DNA of 64,000 bases. Origin: Acanthosepion esculentum (lineage: Eukaryota > Mollusca > Cephalopoda > Sepiida > Sepiidae). The stretch spans positions 17,319,033 to 17,383,032 of the forward strand of contig OZ038496.1 of the NCBI GenBank assembly GCA_964036315.1, written 5' to 3'. The position numbers were made by a program, and so were the translations under genes. The notes beneath the pieces are model-generated. The model was given only the letters and a program-made list of their open reading frames with translations, was not told where the DNA came from and searched no databases. Each line of letters begins with the position of its first letter. Position 1 is the first letter of the stretch. Of this stretch, positions 54,707 to 63,794 are shown in pieces.

Positions 54707-55085
54707 TCAAGAAGATAGAAGATGGCAATTAACATTGCATTTAAATTTTTGAAGATTGTAGTTATCAGGGAAGCAACTAAAAGGAAGGGAGTTCCACAGG
54801 TGGGAAGTGCAAGAAAAGAAACTGTTGGAGTAGAAGTGGTGGTTGCATTTAGCTATTTCAACAGCAAACAGGTGGGACCTAGATGTCAATCTAGTAGCAT
54901 GCTTAAAGTCATGTAGTTGGGTCACCAGGGAAAAAAAGCTAATCAGAGTAGTTGCCATGAAAATATATGTAGAAAAGACAGAGGGAATCCATGCAATATC
55001 AGTGAGAAAGTGACTGAAGTCAAGATTCCAAGTTAGGATTGATTACATTATAGATCCTCTGAGGGACTTTATCAAGGCAAATGTA
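54707..55085 (-). mobile_element. LINE-Y ORF C-terminus upstream of the 93-bp array
   Basis: Minus-strand frame from 54958: LVTQLHDFKHATRLTSRSHL, FAVEIAKCNHHFYSNSFFSC, TSHLWNSLPFSCFPDNYNLQ, KFKCNVNCHLLSS, then a stop and the array. Further upstream, YFHSNYSD-like and DKVPQRIYNVINP-like blocks extend to about 55080. The array therefore replaces the normal short 3' UTR. Confidence 0.92.
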
Positions 55086-55262
55086 AGGATTTTGTGACAA
55101 ATATTTATATACAAGAAAAAAATGTTATTGGTTTTATAAATTTTTTTTTATGGTAAAGTTAGCAGAAAAGTCAGATAAGTTCATGGATGTTATGTGATAC
55201 AGTCCAATGCCTAATAAACAAAATTGAGTAGGGAGTATTTTCATATATATATGTAATTTGGT

Positions 55263-55649
55263 CAAAGACAACATAGTCCTGCATATTTTCGAACATCATT
55301 GTTCATCTTCAGGGTCAAATTTTTTTAACAATGTCTTATATATATGTAGAGTCAAAATTTTTTAAACATCATTGCATCTTTTTGAAATTAAAATGATTTT
55401 GTAACGTTTATTTAGTTTGTAAAAAAATGTAGCAACATGATTCCGCTACAAGACAATTTGCAAATGTTTTTAAAAATTTTGACTCTACATATATATAAGA
55501 CATTGTTAAAAAATTTTGACCCTGAAGACGTACAATGATGTTCGAAAGTACTCGGTTATCTTACAGACAATATTTATTTCGATATAATTTTCAAATAAAA
55601 AGTCTCATTAGAAAATATGAGAAAATATGCAGGACGATGTTGTCTTTGA
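55263..55649. mobile_element. Foldback element with ~105-bp arms, right arm interrupted
   Basis: Left arm 55263-55367 (AAAGACAACATAGTCCTGCA, TATTTTCGAACATCATTGTT, CTTCAGGGTCAAA, AACAATGTCTTATATATATG) pairs with 55464-55550 plus 55620-55649. The right arm is split by a ~70-bp stretch (55551-55619) between TTCGAAA and GAAAATATG, with GAAAATATGA duplicated at the junction. The spacer of ~95 bp is AT-rich. A non-coding foldback or MITE. Superfamily unknown. Confidence 0.85.
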
Positions 55650-55669
55650 TATTCAACACAACATGTTTA

Positions 55670-55689
55670 AAATATATGTATATATATAT

Positions 55690-55767
<78 letters not shown>

Positions 55768-55768
55768 A
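55670..55768. repeat. (TA)n(TG)n microsatellite
   Basis: About 90 bp of TA with TACA/TATG interruptions, ending in TG repeats. Confidence 0.96.
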
Positions 55769-55787
55769 AATTAGTATTTAAATTATT

Positions 55788-55836
55788 TTAGATTAAGATT
55801 GATTTATGTATAACACATAAATCAATCTTAATCTAA
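55788..55836. repeat. Perfect hairpin, 22-bp arms, 5-base loop
   Basis: The arm TTAGATTAAGATTGATTTAT, GT (55788-55809) is exactly complementary to 55815-55836 around ATAAC. Confidence 0.95.
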
Positions 55837-55839
55837 TAA

Positions 55840-57285
55840 TCTGAATAATATAAGGTCATGGGTTTAAGCCTTTTCTTCTAATTTTTTGGTATTTTTGTGG
55901 TGATGTATCTTGGCTTGGGATTTCCACATTTACTACAATATATATTAAAACAATAAAACAAATACAATATTTTACAAAATGGGTTTGTACAAAAATTTCC
56001 TTCATGCACCTTATTTTAAAAAAATGTGGGACAAAATATCAAGAAATATTCACGTTGCTTTAAAGAAAAAAATTTCAAAACAATTTTGGAAAAATGAAAA
56101 ATCTTTGAAAAGGTAAAATGCAAATTTTGGATAAGCAGAAAATACATTTTGAAAAAACAAAGGTACACCCACCTATTATAATAAAAAGATGAAAAAAATC
56201 ACAGCATGAAGGCAGCTTAGGTAATTTCAAACTATGGGACTTTTTATATTTTTTCTTTTATCGTTTTCTGTTCCTTTTTTCAAATTCTTCTCAGGAGGCA
56301 GCCAAAAATTGATTTCTCTTCTGGATTTGATTTCTCTTCTGAAATTTTTGTGTCAGCTCTTAATATTAATATTTGGTCCTTGTTTGAAAATTTGACTCCT
56401 TTGAAATTTGAACTTTCTTCTATGGCCAGCTGGCTCTGTCCCCTTTTGTGTGATTTATCAATCCATTCTACTATGAAACCACTTTCTGCTTTGAAATCTG
56501 ATTACATTTTCCCCATTATCTACTGGACAATCTCTTTATATAGGAAGTAAGAGGCTCCTGACTAAACTTAACTTCAAAACTGATGAGGGCATAAACCCAT
56601 GCTTTTGATTGGACAATATATAAAATTGTACATATTTTTTTTTAATTCAAAAATTGAATCTCTCAACAATCCACCTCATCAGAAATAGTTTTGGCAGTTC
56701 TTTAACCACCAATTCAAAAAATAAGGATTTTTACATATACTAATAATAACAATTATTTTCACTAGTAATTAATAAAAAAATTATAATACCTCTGAGTTTG
56801 GAGCAGTTAAAACGTATTTAGTATAACAGATAAATAAATTGAACATAAGGAATAAAATGTGCTTGCTGGAATTTTGCCAGACATTGCAAATTGCTACGAA
56901 AACGAAACATTAACCAAAAATCTTAAGTCATGTACTTAAATAACCTTGTCCAATTGAGACTTTGGTATGAATGCCATATATGGCAGCAAAGATATTCAGA
57001 AATATCTAAACTGTCACATGTACACAACCACTTTTTAAATTCAATGATTAAAAAAGGCTTTGAGTGAGTGAAACCTGACAGTCTTGGCAAAGACTAACCT
57101 TCTTTGAACATTGTGGACTGGTGCTACAGAATCACAAAAAAAGAACTGTATGAAATAACAGAAACCACATCATTTTGCAACAATTAAAATGAATAGTGCA
57201 TGTAACTTGAAGAGAAAATAATGAGATAATCAAGATTTTGATATTCCACAATACTTCAAGAAAATGGTTATGAAGAAAACCACCA
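55840..57285. other. No gene recognised
   Basis: AT-rich, apparently low in the repeat families of this window. ORFs are under 70 codons and compositional. Confidence 0.45.
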
Positions 57286-57288
57286 TCA

Positions 57289-58260
57289 TTACTGGAAAGA
57301 TCAATAACAGTTAGTGGATTAGAGAAACGTATTTTCCTGAAGAATTGTTTTAAGAGAAAGATTTTATAAATTTCAACCAAAAGTAGCACTGGCTGCTAGG
57401 TCAATGAATGTCGACTGGAAAGAGCAATAACAGTTAGTGGACTTGAGAAACCTATTTTCCTGAAGAATTGTTTTAAGAGAAACATTTTATAAATTTCAAC
57501 CAAACGTAGCAATGGCGGTTCGGTCAATGAATGCCGACTGGAAAGAGCAATAACAGTTAGTGGACTTGAGAAACCTATTTTCCTGAAGAATTGTTTTAAG
57601 AGAAACATTTTATCAATTTAAACCGAAAGTAGCACTGGCTGCTCGGTCAATGAATGCAGACTGGAAAGAGCAATAACAGTTAGTGGACTTGAGAAACCTA
57701 TTTTCCTGAAGAATTGTTTTAAGAGAAAGATTTTATAAATTTTAACCAAAAGTAGCACTGGCAACTCGGTCAATGAATGTCGACTGGAAAGAGCAATAAC
57801 AGTTAGTGGACTTGAAAAACCTATTTTCCTGAAGAATTGTTTTAAGAGAAAGATTTTATAAATTTTAACCAAAAGTAGCACTGGCAGCTCGGTCAATGAA
57901 TGTCGACTGGAAAGAGCAATAACAGTTAGTGGACTTGAGAAACCTATTTTCCTGAAGAATCGTTTTAAGAGAAAGTTTTTATAAATTTCAACCAAAAGTA
58001 GCACTGGCTGCTCGGTCAATGAATGTCGACTGGAAAGAGCAATAACAGTTAGTGGACTTGAGAAACCTATTTTCCTGAAGAATCGTTTTAAGAGAAAGAT
58101 TTTAGAAATTTCAACCAAAAGTAGCACTGGCTGCTCGGTCAATGAATGCCGACTGGAAAGAGCAATAACAGTTAGTGGACTTGAGAAACCTATTTTCCTG
58201 AAGAGTTGTTTTAAGAGAAAGATTTTATAAATCTCAACTGAAAGTAGCACTGGCTGCTTA
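57289..58260. repeat. 123-bp tandem array, ~7.8 copies
   Basis: CGACTGGAAAGAGCAATAAC recurs at 57412, 57535, ~57658, 57781, 57904, 58027 and 58150, exactly 123 bp apart with no indel. An incomplete first unit starts at 57289. The unit also holds AGTAGCACTGGCTGCTCGGT, CAATGAATG and TTTTCCTGAAGAATTGTTTT. Because 123 = 3 x 41, a minus-strand frame of 210 codons stays open. The repetitive I/L/F-rich peptide looks non-genic. The last unit passes into TTCCTTATAAGGAAATGGTT, shared with the 28.1-28.6 kb repeats. Confidence 0.95.
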
Positions 58261-58555
58261 GTCAGTGAATATGTTTCCTTATAAGGAAATGGTTAATATT
58301 TCTATTATGATTGGTGTTTATGTCATGCAGAAAAATCTCTTTGTTTTCTGAATTTGATTCTCACTGTGTGTCATAAACCTGACCACATACATATATCCAA
58401 ACAAGCTTTGTTAAATTCAGTCAACAAGGTCAGTCTGTTTAATTTTTTACTGCTTTTTCCAATAAATAAGAGGTTGTATGTCAAGATCAAACTTGCAGAT
58501 AAACTGTGTGAAGGTTATGCTTTCTACCGTTTTATTTTTGACCATTTTAGTCAAT
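58261..58555. other. No gene recognised
   Basis: Short spacer. It may be the flank of the repeat source element. Confidence 0.4.
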
Positions 58556-58990
58556 AATTTTTGTTCACTGCCATATAAGACAATTGATATGACACAACAG
58601 TTTTCTTTGTTTCTAATGAATTTTTCTGTTTTTTAATACTTTGCTTAGCTTTAGGAAGGTATTATTTGCTACTCAAAAGCTATCATTGAACTTCTGTACT
58701 TGTTTGATCTTGATCTTTCTCTTGCTGACAACCATATATTCAGTCTTCTTACATTTGTTGAAACATCTTTTCTTTTCATTTCATACTATCTTTAGAAGAA
58801 CCAATAGTTCTCTTTCATTCATCAACATAGTGTCATCTGCATTTCTTATATTGTTAAAATTATGCCTATTAATACTAAATCCTGGTAGGATCTCCACTGT
58901 AAACGTTACATGTTTACCAATCCTAAACAAATGAGCTCCTGAATTGGCACCTGCTCTCTCCAAACATTACTATAAATGTTTTGCTACTTC
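58556..58990 (-). mobile_element. LINE-W reverse transcriptase palm remnant
   Basis: The minus strand reads ANSGAHLFRIGKHVTFTV, INRHNFNNIRNADDTMLMNE, RELLVLLKIV. NADDTM is the RT catalytic F/YADD box with the aromatic residue changed. It continues, frame-broken, into the CYVISVLLYGSE region near 58560. It ends there without the C-terminus. Confidence 0.8.
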
Positions 58991-59009
58991 TTGCTTTCCA
59001 ACTTGTTAG

Positions 59010-59115
59010 AAGTGCTCCTCTGTAGTTCCTGTCTTTAAGAACTTTATGGAACCATCTGACCCCTTGAATTATCCCCTTATTAGTCTCTAACCTCTTTTTG
59101 GCAAATCGCTAGAGG
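59010..59115 (+). mobile_element. LINE RT finger-domain fragment
   Basis: It reads VVPVFKNFMEPSDPLNYPLI, SL-stop-PLFGKSLEALIT. This is the VVPVFKN..D.S.PSNYRPISLLP..SK..E.LI motif at the start of Y/Z-like RT domains. It is the most upstream RT piece seen in the window. Confidence 0.75.
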
Positions 59116-59134
59116 CTCTAATCACCTTCTTTTC

Positions 59135-59445
59135 TTTTTCTTTTTATGAGCTGTGTCCTTTCAGGATGTAGGCGATCATGACTTTCCACTTCCCCATATC
59201 CCTTGTGGCTCTCAATAAGTTTTGTGCCTCTACCAACTCCCCCAGACCATGTCCTGCCATCCACTTGCTTAAGCCCACCAGGTATGTCATGCATTGCTTT
59301 CCCTTGTCTCTTTTCCCCTCTATTCGACCTGTGAGTACCAGATACTCCAGGCCTTCCTTTCTCGTTACGTGTCCCAGAAATTTCATCTGCCTCTTCCATA
59401 TGTTAAGTATAATCTTCCTTCTTGTTTGCATCCTATCAAGCTTTA
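59135..59445 (-). pseudogene. LINE-W C-terminal remnant
   Basis: Minus-strand open frame: MQTRRKIILNIWKRQMKFLG, HVTRKEGLEYLVLTGRIEGK, DKGKQCMTYLVGLSKWM, RATRDMGKWKVMIAYILK. Well preserved and colinear with 30650-30925. Confidence 0.9.
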
Positions 59446-59454
59446 GATGAGAAC

Positions 59455-60185
59455 AGGGAAGCTCAGGTTGTATCTCTAGCTATCTGAAAGTGTTTGGCAT
59501 GTTGGCCTTCCCCACAAGCTCAAGGGCTACAGTGTCTCTGGACAAATACTTGGCTTAATTCAATCATTCCGAACAAAACATGTAATGAAGGGTGTGGTCC
59601 TACATGGCTCTATCCCTGGACATACTTCATCAACAACCTTTCCGGTGTCATCAGCTCTCAACTAGGTACCAATGTAGGTGTCTTAGTAGCAAGTCTGATA
59701 GATCTGACAAAACAGAACTGGCAACTGCTCTCAAAATAGACCTCTGATCAGTGGTTAACAGGAGCAAGGAATGGCTTGTTAATTTTTAATGCCTGCAAAA
59801 TAAAACTGCTTTCATTTAATCACTGCAGAGAACCTTTTCTTTTAGGAGAGTAACTCTTTGCAACTTATTGGATTCCCACTTTCCTCTAACTTGAAGTGGA
59901 GTCATTATATTAAATCAGTTGTTAGGTGTACTTCTTGTCAAAATCCATCTTGTAGATTTATAAATCTACCATTCATCCATGCATTGAATATTGCTACCAT
60001 ATCTGGTTTGGTGCTCCTGTTATATATCTCAAGATTCTTGACAAAATTCAAGGAATCTGTAATGTTATCGATTCTGACCTGGCATCTCTATTTCAATTAC
60101 TTTCTCACTGACATGATATAGTTTCCCTGTCTTTTCTACAAATATTTTTATGGCAATTGTTCTTATAAGGTTTTGGTTAAAATAA
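59455..60185 (+). mobile_element. LINE-Y palm-to-thumb copy with internal deletions
   Basis: LTWTYFINNLSGVISSQLGT (upstream of the YADD box), then the YADD region is missing. It continues LIDLTKQNWQLLSK, NGLLIFNACKIKLLSFNHC, LIGFPLSSNLKWSHYIKSVV, FINLPFIHALNIATISGLVL and ILDKIQ..CNVIDSDLASLFQLLSH. Several frameshifts. Confidence 0.8.
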
Positions 60186-60199
60186 TTTAATTCTTTAAA

Positions 60200-60515
60200 T
60201 CATCATGTTACCATTCTTCATCTTCTATGTGTTATGTCCCTTCAGGACATTGGTGATCATGGCTCACCACAACTTCCTCTCCTTTGTAACTCTTAATAAA
60301 TTTTGTTTTTTTGTTATCTCTCCTAAACTTTACTCTACCAACCGTTTACACAAGCTCATTAGGTTGGTCATGCACTGTTTTCCTCTGTCCCTCTTGCCTT
60401 CAATATGCCCTGTCAGTGTCAAATTTTTCATATTCTTCATTATGTTCCCTAGAAATTTCAACTTTCTCTTTCTGATTCTAAGTATAAGTGTCCTTTTTGT
60501 TTTCATTTTAAATAT
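60200..60515 (-). pseudogene. LINE-W C-terminal remnant
   Basis: Complement of TTCCCTAGAAATTTCAACTT (KFLG..), CTGTCAGTGTCAAATTTTTC (ENLTLTG), and GGTGATCATGGCTCACCACA (WWAMIT). On the plus strand right after it (60505-60540), LKYLGSVLTEDGKS is a W RT motif in the opposite direction. Confidence 0.8.
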
Positions 60516-60540
60516 CTAGGAAGTGTTTTAACAGAGGACG

Positions 60541-61090
60541 GAAAATCTACCATTCGTCCATGCATTGAATATTGCTACCATATCTGGTTTGGTGCTCCTA
60601 TTATATATCCCAAGATTCTTGACAAAATTCAAAGGATCTGTAATGTTATCGATTCTGACCAGGCATCTCAGCTTCAGTCACTTTCACTCTGATATGATGT
60701 GGCTTCCGTCTATCTTTTCAACGAATATTTTCATGGCAATTGTTCTGATGAGCTGTTCTCTTTAGTGCCTCAATTGCATGAATTTAAATGTGCTACTAGA
60801 TTGGCAACTAGGTCTCATCATTTTACTTTTGAACTAACTAGATGCCAACATTAATTCTATTCTAATAGTTTCTTTTCTCATACTTCTCACTGTGGAACTC
60901 CCTTCAAATTTCTTTACTTCCCTGCCACCTACAATCTTCAAATATTTAAATACAACATCAGTCACCATCTTCTGTCTTCCCAAAATCTGTCCATTTTCTC
61001 ACTTCTCATGAGATCTCATGCTCTTTCATTACCCGTAAACACCTATGTCTGAGTAGTATTTTCACTTTGCTTTTGGTGAAAAGATTAAAA
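60541..61090 (+). mobile_element. LINE-Y thumb to 3' end
   Basis: STIRPCIEYCYHIWFGAPII, YPKILDKIQRICNVIDSDQA, SQLQSLS, FNEYFHGNCSDELFSLVPQL, HEFKCATRLATRSHHFTFEL, NLQIFKYNISHHLL, then a UTR ending CTTTGCTTTTGGTGAAAAGA, TTAAAAAAA. Frames shift near RRDV... and after the HFTFEL motif. Confidence 0.88.
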
Positions 61091-61195
61091 AAAATACTGA
61101 ATCCTGGTAGGATCCTCACTGTAAACTTCATGCTACATGTCCACCAATAATAAATCATTTTCTCATTTACTCTCTCCAATAATCACAACATCCAA
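61091..61195 (-). mobile_element. LINE-W palm-upstream fragment
   Basis: ACTGAATCCTGGTAGGATCC, TCACTGTAAACTTCATGCTA repeats the sequence at 58878-58925, the W stretch just before the YADD box. Confidence 0.7.
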
Positions 61196-61448
61196 TATGT
61201 TGAAATAATTTCACACAAAGAAAAAACAAGATATCTATGGCAGGTATTGTCCATCTTGTATTTTTTGTCTTTATTTCAAGATGGCCAAATATGAGTGAAT
61301 GCAATGTACAACTCACATCAGAAAATGAACAGGCTGAAATAATTTGAGCCAAAGCCACAAAGCTTTTATCATTTTCCCTATCACGGGTCATAGGCTGACT
61401 TTTCTCCAGATATGATGTATAATGGTTGCTCTTTCAATGAGGCTCCAT
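61196..61448. other. Unassigned
   Basis: A 74-residue minus-strand ORF (61167-61391) has no recognisable domain. Confidence 0.35.
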
Positions 61449-61449
61449 G

Positions 61450-61560
61450 TTAGAAAATCTAAATCATCTCAAGTTCACCCCTGACCTTAAGTATAACTCT
61501 TCACATATACAATTAATTGCTAAATATGATGGAAAAATATTTTTTTTATTTCACTCCTGG
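61450..61560 (+). mobile_element. LINE-Z fragment, left of R390 insertion
   Basis: LKFTPDLKYNSSHIQLIAKY, DGKIFFLFHSWKY aligns with the LKLT.DLKWDSYI..I.KD.GK...SLY.SSKYL region seen at 24380-24475. Confidence 0.82.
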
Positions 61561-61569
61561 AAGTACCTG

Positions 61570-61953
61570 TCCTGGTTAAGACGAGAAACTACATCCAGCA
61601 GTAAGGCATCTGATCAGGAGGTTTTGAGGAGCATGGAACCACCTCTTAATTGCTGGTGTTCCCAGGTCCACTCTGACCTAGGATGGTAGCACCTGTTAGG
61701 GTCCCAGCTATGGGCAAATAATTAACCCCGAAACTGAAGTAAAAAGCATTATAAAAGTGTAAAAATAGGTTTTAATACCAGAAATAATTTATAAAAAATT
61801 ATTACCAGAAATAAATTTTTGAAGAAAAAAAATATTACCAGAAATAGATTTTTGACAAAACAAAAATATTACCAGGAAAAAAAAATTTTCGGCATTAAAT
61901 GACCCATTGACGTTTGATATGCCGTAAAATAAAACAAAAACAAACAAACCTGT
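61570..61953 (+). mobile_element. R390 retroposon, full length, 9-bp TSD
   Basis: The target-site duplication AAGTACCTG is at 61561-61569 and 61954-61962. The element starts TCCTGGTTAAGACGAGAAAC, contains CATCTGATCAGGAGGTTTTG, AGGTCCACTCTGACC, GTTAGGGTCCCAGCTATGGG, four ATTACCAG(A/G)AA units and ends with an (AAAC)n-type tail. The insertion splits the codons of the LINE-Z SSKYL motif, giving an independent check of its boundaries. Confidence 0.9.
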
Positions 61954-61962
61954 AAGTACCTG

Positions 61963-62420
61963 CATCCTTCTGCCATGTTTTCTTTGTAAAAGAGTCATAT
62001 CAGACCAAAAATGGAGTATTGCTGTCATATCTGGGATGGAGCTTTCTATCCTCATTTTCCAGCCTTGATAGAATTCAAAATGATTTATACAGTCTTTTCT
62101 CCATGATACAGACTCTTTCCTACAGTGCAAGACTATCACTATTATATGGCTATTTATATGGAAAAATGTTCAGATGAGTATTCCATTCTTTAGTTCTATC
62201 AGTTCAGAACATTATAACAAGGACCCATCAAACTACTTCCACAGAGTTGAATCACCCTCATTTGCTCTGTGTTCCAAACATAAGAATAAAGTTCCATCAG
62301 TACAGCTTTTTGACAAAAGCGATCTCTTTGTGGAGCAGACTGACACCTAAATGCTTCCCTGAATACTTCAAGTTACATTTTAAACATTGTCAGTTCTCCT
62401 TATCATCATAATCTTCACTT
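61963..62420 (+). mobile_element. LINE-Z fragment, right of R390 insertion
   Basis: It resumes with LHPSAMFSL-stop-KSHIRPKMEYCCHIWDGAF, FPALIEFKM, MAIYMEKCSDEYSIL, FHRVESPSFALC, LFDKSDLFVEQTDT. Strongly decayed thumb/C-terminal region. Confidence 0.78.
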
Positions 62421-62444
62421 TGTAACATCTCTTTCATTCATATC

Positions 62445-62786
62445 TTCTTTTATTTTCCATGTCCATTCAGGGGATCATGGCCCTCCACATCTCCCTGTCC
62501 CTTGCAGCTCTTAAAAAATTTTGCCTTTTTGTTATTTCTCCCAAACCCTGTTCTATCTGCCATCCATTTGATCAAGCTCATCAAGCACATTCTATGCTGC
62601 TTTCCTCTGTACCTTTTCCCCTCAATCTGTCCTGTGAGGAACAGGTTTTCCAAGCCCTCTTTTCCTCATTATGTGCTCCAGAAATTTCAACTGCCTCTTT
62701 CTGATGTTAAGCATAATTTCCCTTTTAGTTTACATTTTCTCCAAAACCTTGTCAATGCTAACATGTTCAGTCTATGGTATCCTCAG
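62445..62786 (-). pseudogene. LINE-W C-terminal remnant, interrupted by LTR-like insertion
   Basis: Minus strand: ENLFLTGQIEGKRYRGKQHR, MCLMSLIKWMADRTGFG, FKSCKGQGDVEGHDPLNGHG. Upstream LTLNIRKRQLKFLEHIMRKE and STVWKVM. It breaks at CCTCAG (62786) and continues at 63216. Confidence 0.85.
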
Positions 62787-63215
62787 TTTTGTGATGTCAA
62801 CAAACACTCATTTGACACTTTTGTGATGCCAACAAATACTTGTTGTCACTTTTGTAAGGCTCATTGTAGTAGAGACTTTGTAATCGCAGATACAACTATA
62901 GTACGCCGTTGAGCAATACTAGTGTCAGATGACTTCAAATAACATTTGCTCGATAATACTGGCTCAAATAGTAATCCGTATAGTGATCCGAATAGAGAAA
63001 TAGTATAGTGAATACAGTAGAGAATAGCGGGCTGTATTGTAATAGATGATAGACTAGAATGACGATCATTTAGATGTCATGTGACTTCCTATATATGCGT
63101 TTCCACTATGGTCATGTGATTTACTTAATTCAATAATGTGATCACCTGTGTTTGCTCACTGGTGATCTATGTTCAAACTCAAGTGTTGGCAGTGACACTT
63201 TATTCCTATATAACA
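62787..63215. mobile_element. Candidate solo LTR, 429 bp, 5-bp TSD CTCAG
   Basis: It is inserted in LINE-W, whose sequence TATCCTCAGCATC is cut with CTCAG duplicated (62782-62786, 63216-63220). It begins TTTTGTGATGTCAACAAACA and ends CCTATATAACA, close to TG...CA. Two 31-bp direct repeats (TTTTGTGATG.CAACAAA.AC) lie at its start. A TATA-like CCTATATATGCG is at 63090. No coding sequence, primer-binding site or second LTR. A non-LTR origin cannot be excluded. Confidence 0.5.
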
Positions 63216-63345
63216 CTCAGCATCTTTCTGTAGAACCACATTTCTGTCGCTTAAAGTCTCTTCTTCATCTGTGAGGAGATTGTTCAGCATTCACTGCTGT
63301 ATAGGAAGACAGATATCAGGTAACAGTTTAATACTCTTTTATTCA
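63216..63345 (-). mobile_element. LINE-W fragment after the insertion
   Basis: Complement of CATCTTTCTGTAGAACCACA (YRKM), TCTTCATCTGTGAGGAGATT, CAGCATTCACTGCTGTATAG (LYSSECWTI). Continues the copy at 62445-62786. Confidence 0.8.
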
Positions 63346-63450
63346 TATCCCACACCATGATTATCATTACAGTTGTAATAGTAACCATCTCTACTTTGAT
63401 TGTCTCTTGAGCCTTGTATACTGTAAAGTTTAGTTTTTTAAAAAAAAGAC
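63346..63450 (+). mobile_element. LINE-Z 3' end
   Basis: TTGTCTCTTGAGCCTTGTAT, ACTGTAAAGTTTAG then A8 matches the Z 3' terminus at 31540-31595. Confidence 0.7.
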
Positions 63451-63735
63451 AACGATGCACATCTGATTAATTAATAGAGTAAAATGCATCTTTATGACAG
63501 CCATCAGATTTAGACTTTATAATTAAGAATCAAAAATGTTGCAAAAGTGAGGAAGAAACCAAAAGATTTTATGTCAATGTCCACCTGCCCAGGAGAGTTC
63601 TTCCAATTACTGAACCAAATCCACCAATTACAGTCCCAGACATTGAATATTCCGGAAATTACCAATCTGATCTTTTGTCAAGACAAAGTGGAAAAATTAT
63701 TAAAATGAACATAAATTTGCATATACAAGATGTGT
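63451..63735. other. No gene recognised
   Basis: AT-rich spacer. Confidence 0.4.
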
Positions 63736-63737
63736 TT

Positions 63738-63749
63738 TCACACACACAT

Positions 63750-63791
<42 letters not shown>

Positions 63792-63792
63792 T
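63738..63792. repeat. (CA)n(TA)n microsatellite
   Basis: About 40 bp of CA then TA units directly before the SINE head. Confidence 0.95.
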
Positions 63793-63794
63793 GA

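Noticed and set aside
51426..54735. 878- and 379-residue proteins
   Set aside because: They consist only of the 93-bp monomer read in two different frames. A 93-bp period cannot close a frame that lacks a stop. Flanks are LINE-Y ORF end and 3' terminus.
57618..58250. 210-residue repetitive protein
   Set aside because: A 123-bp tandem repeat in frame. The peptide has no signal, domain or start context.
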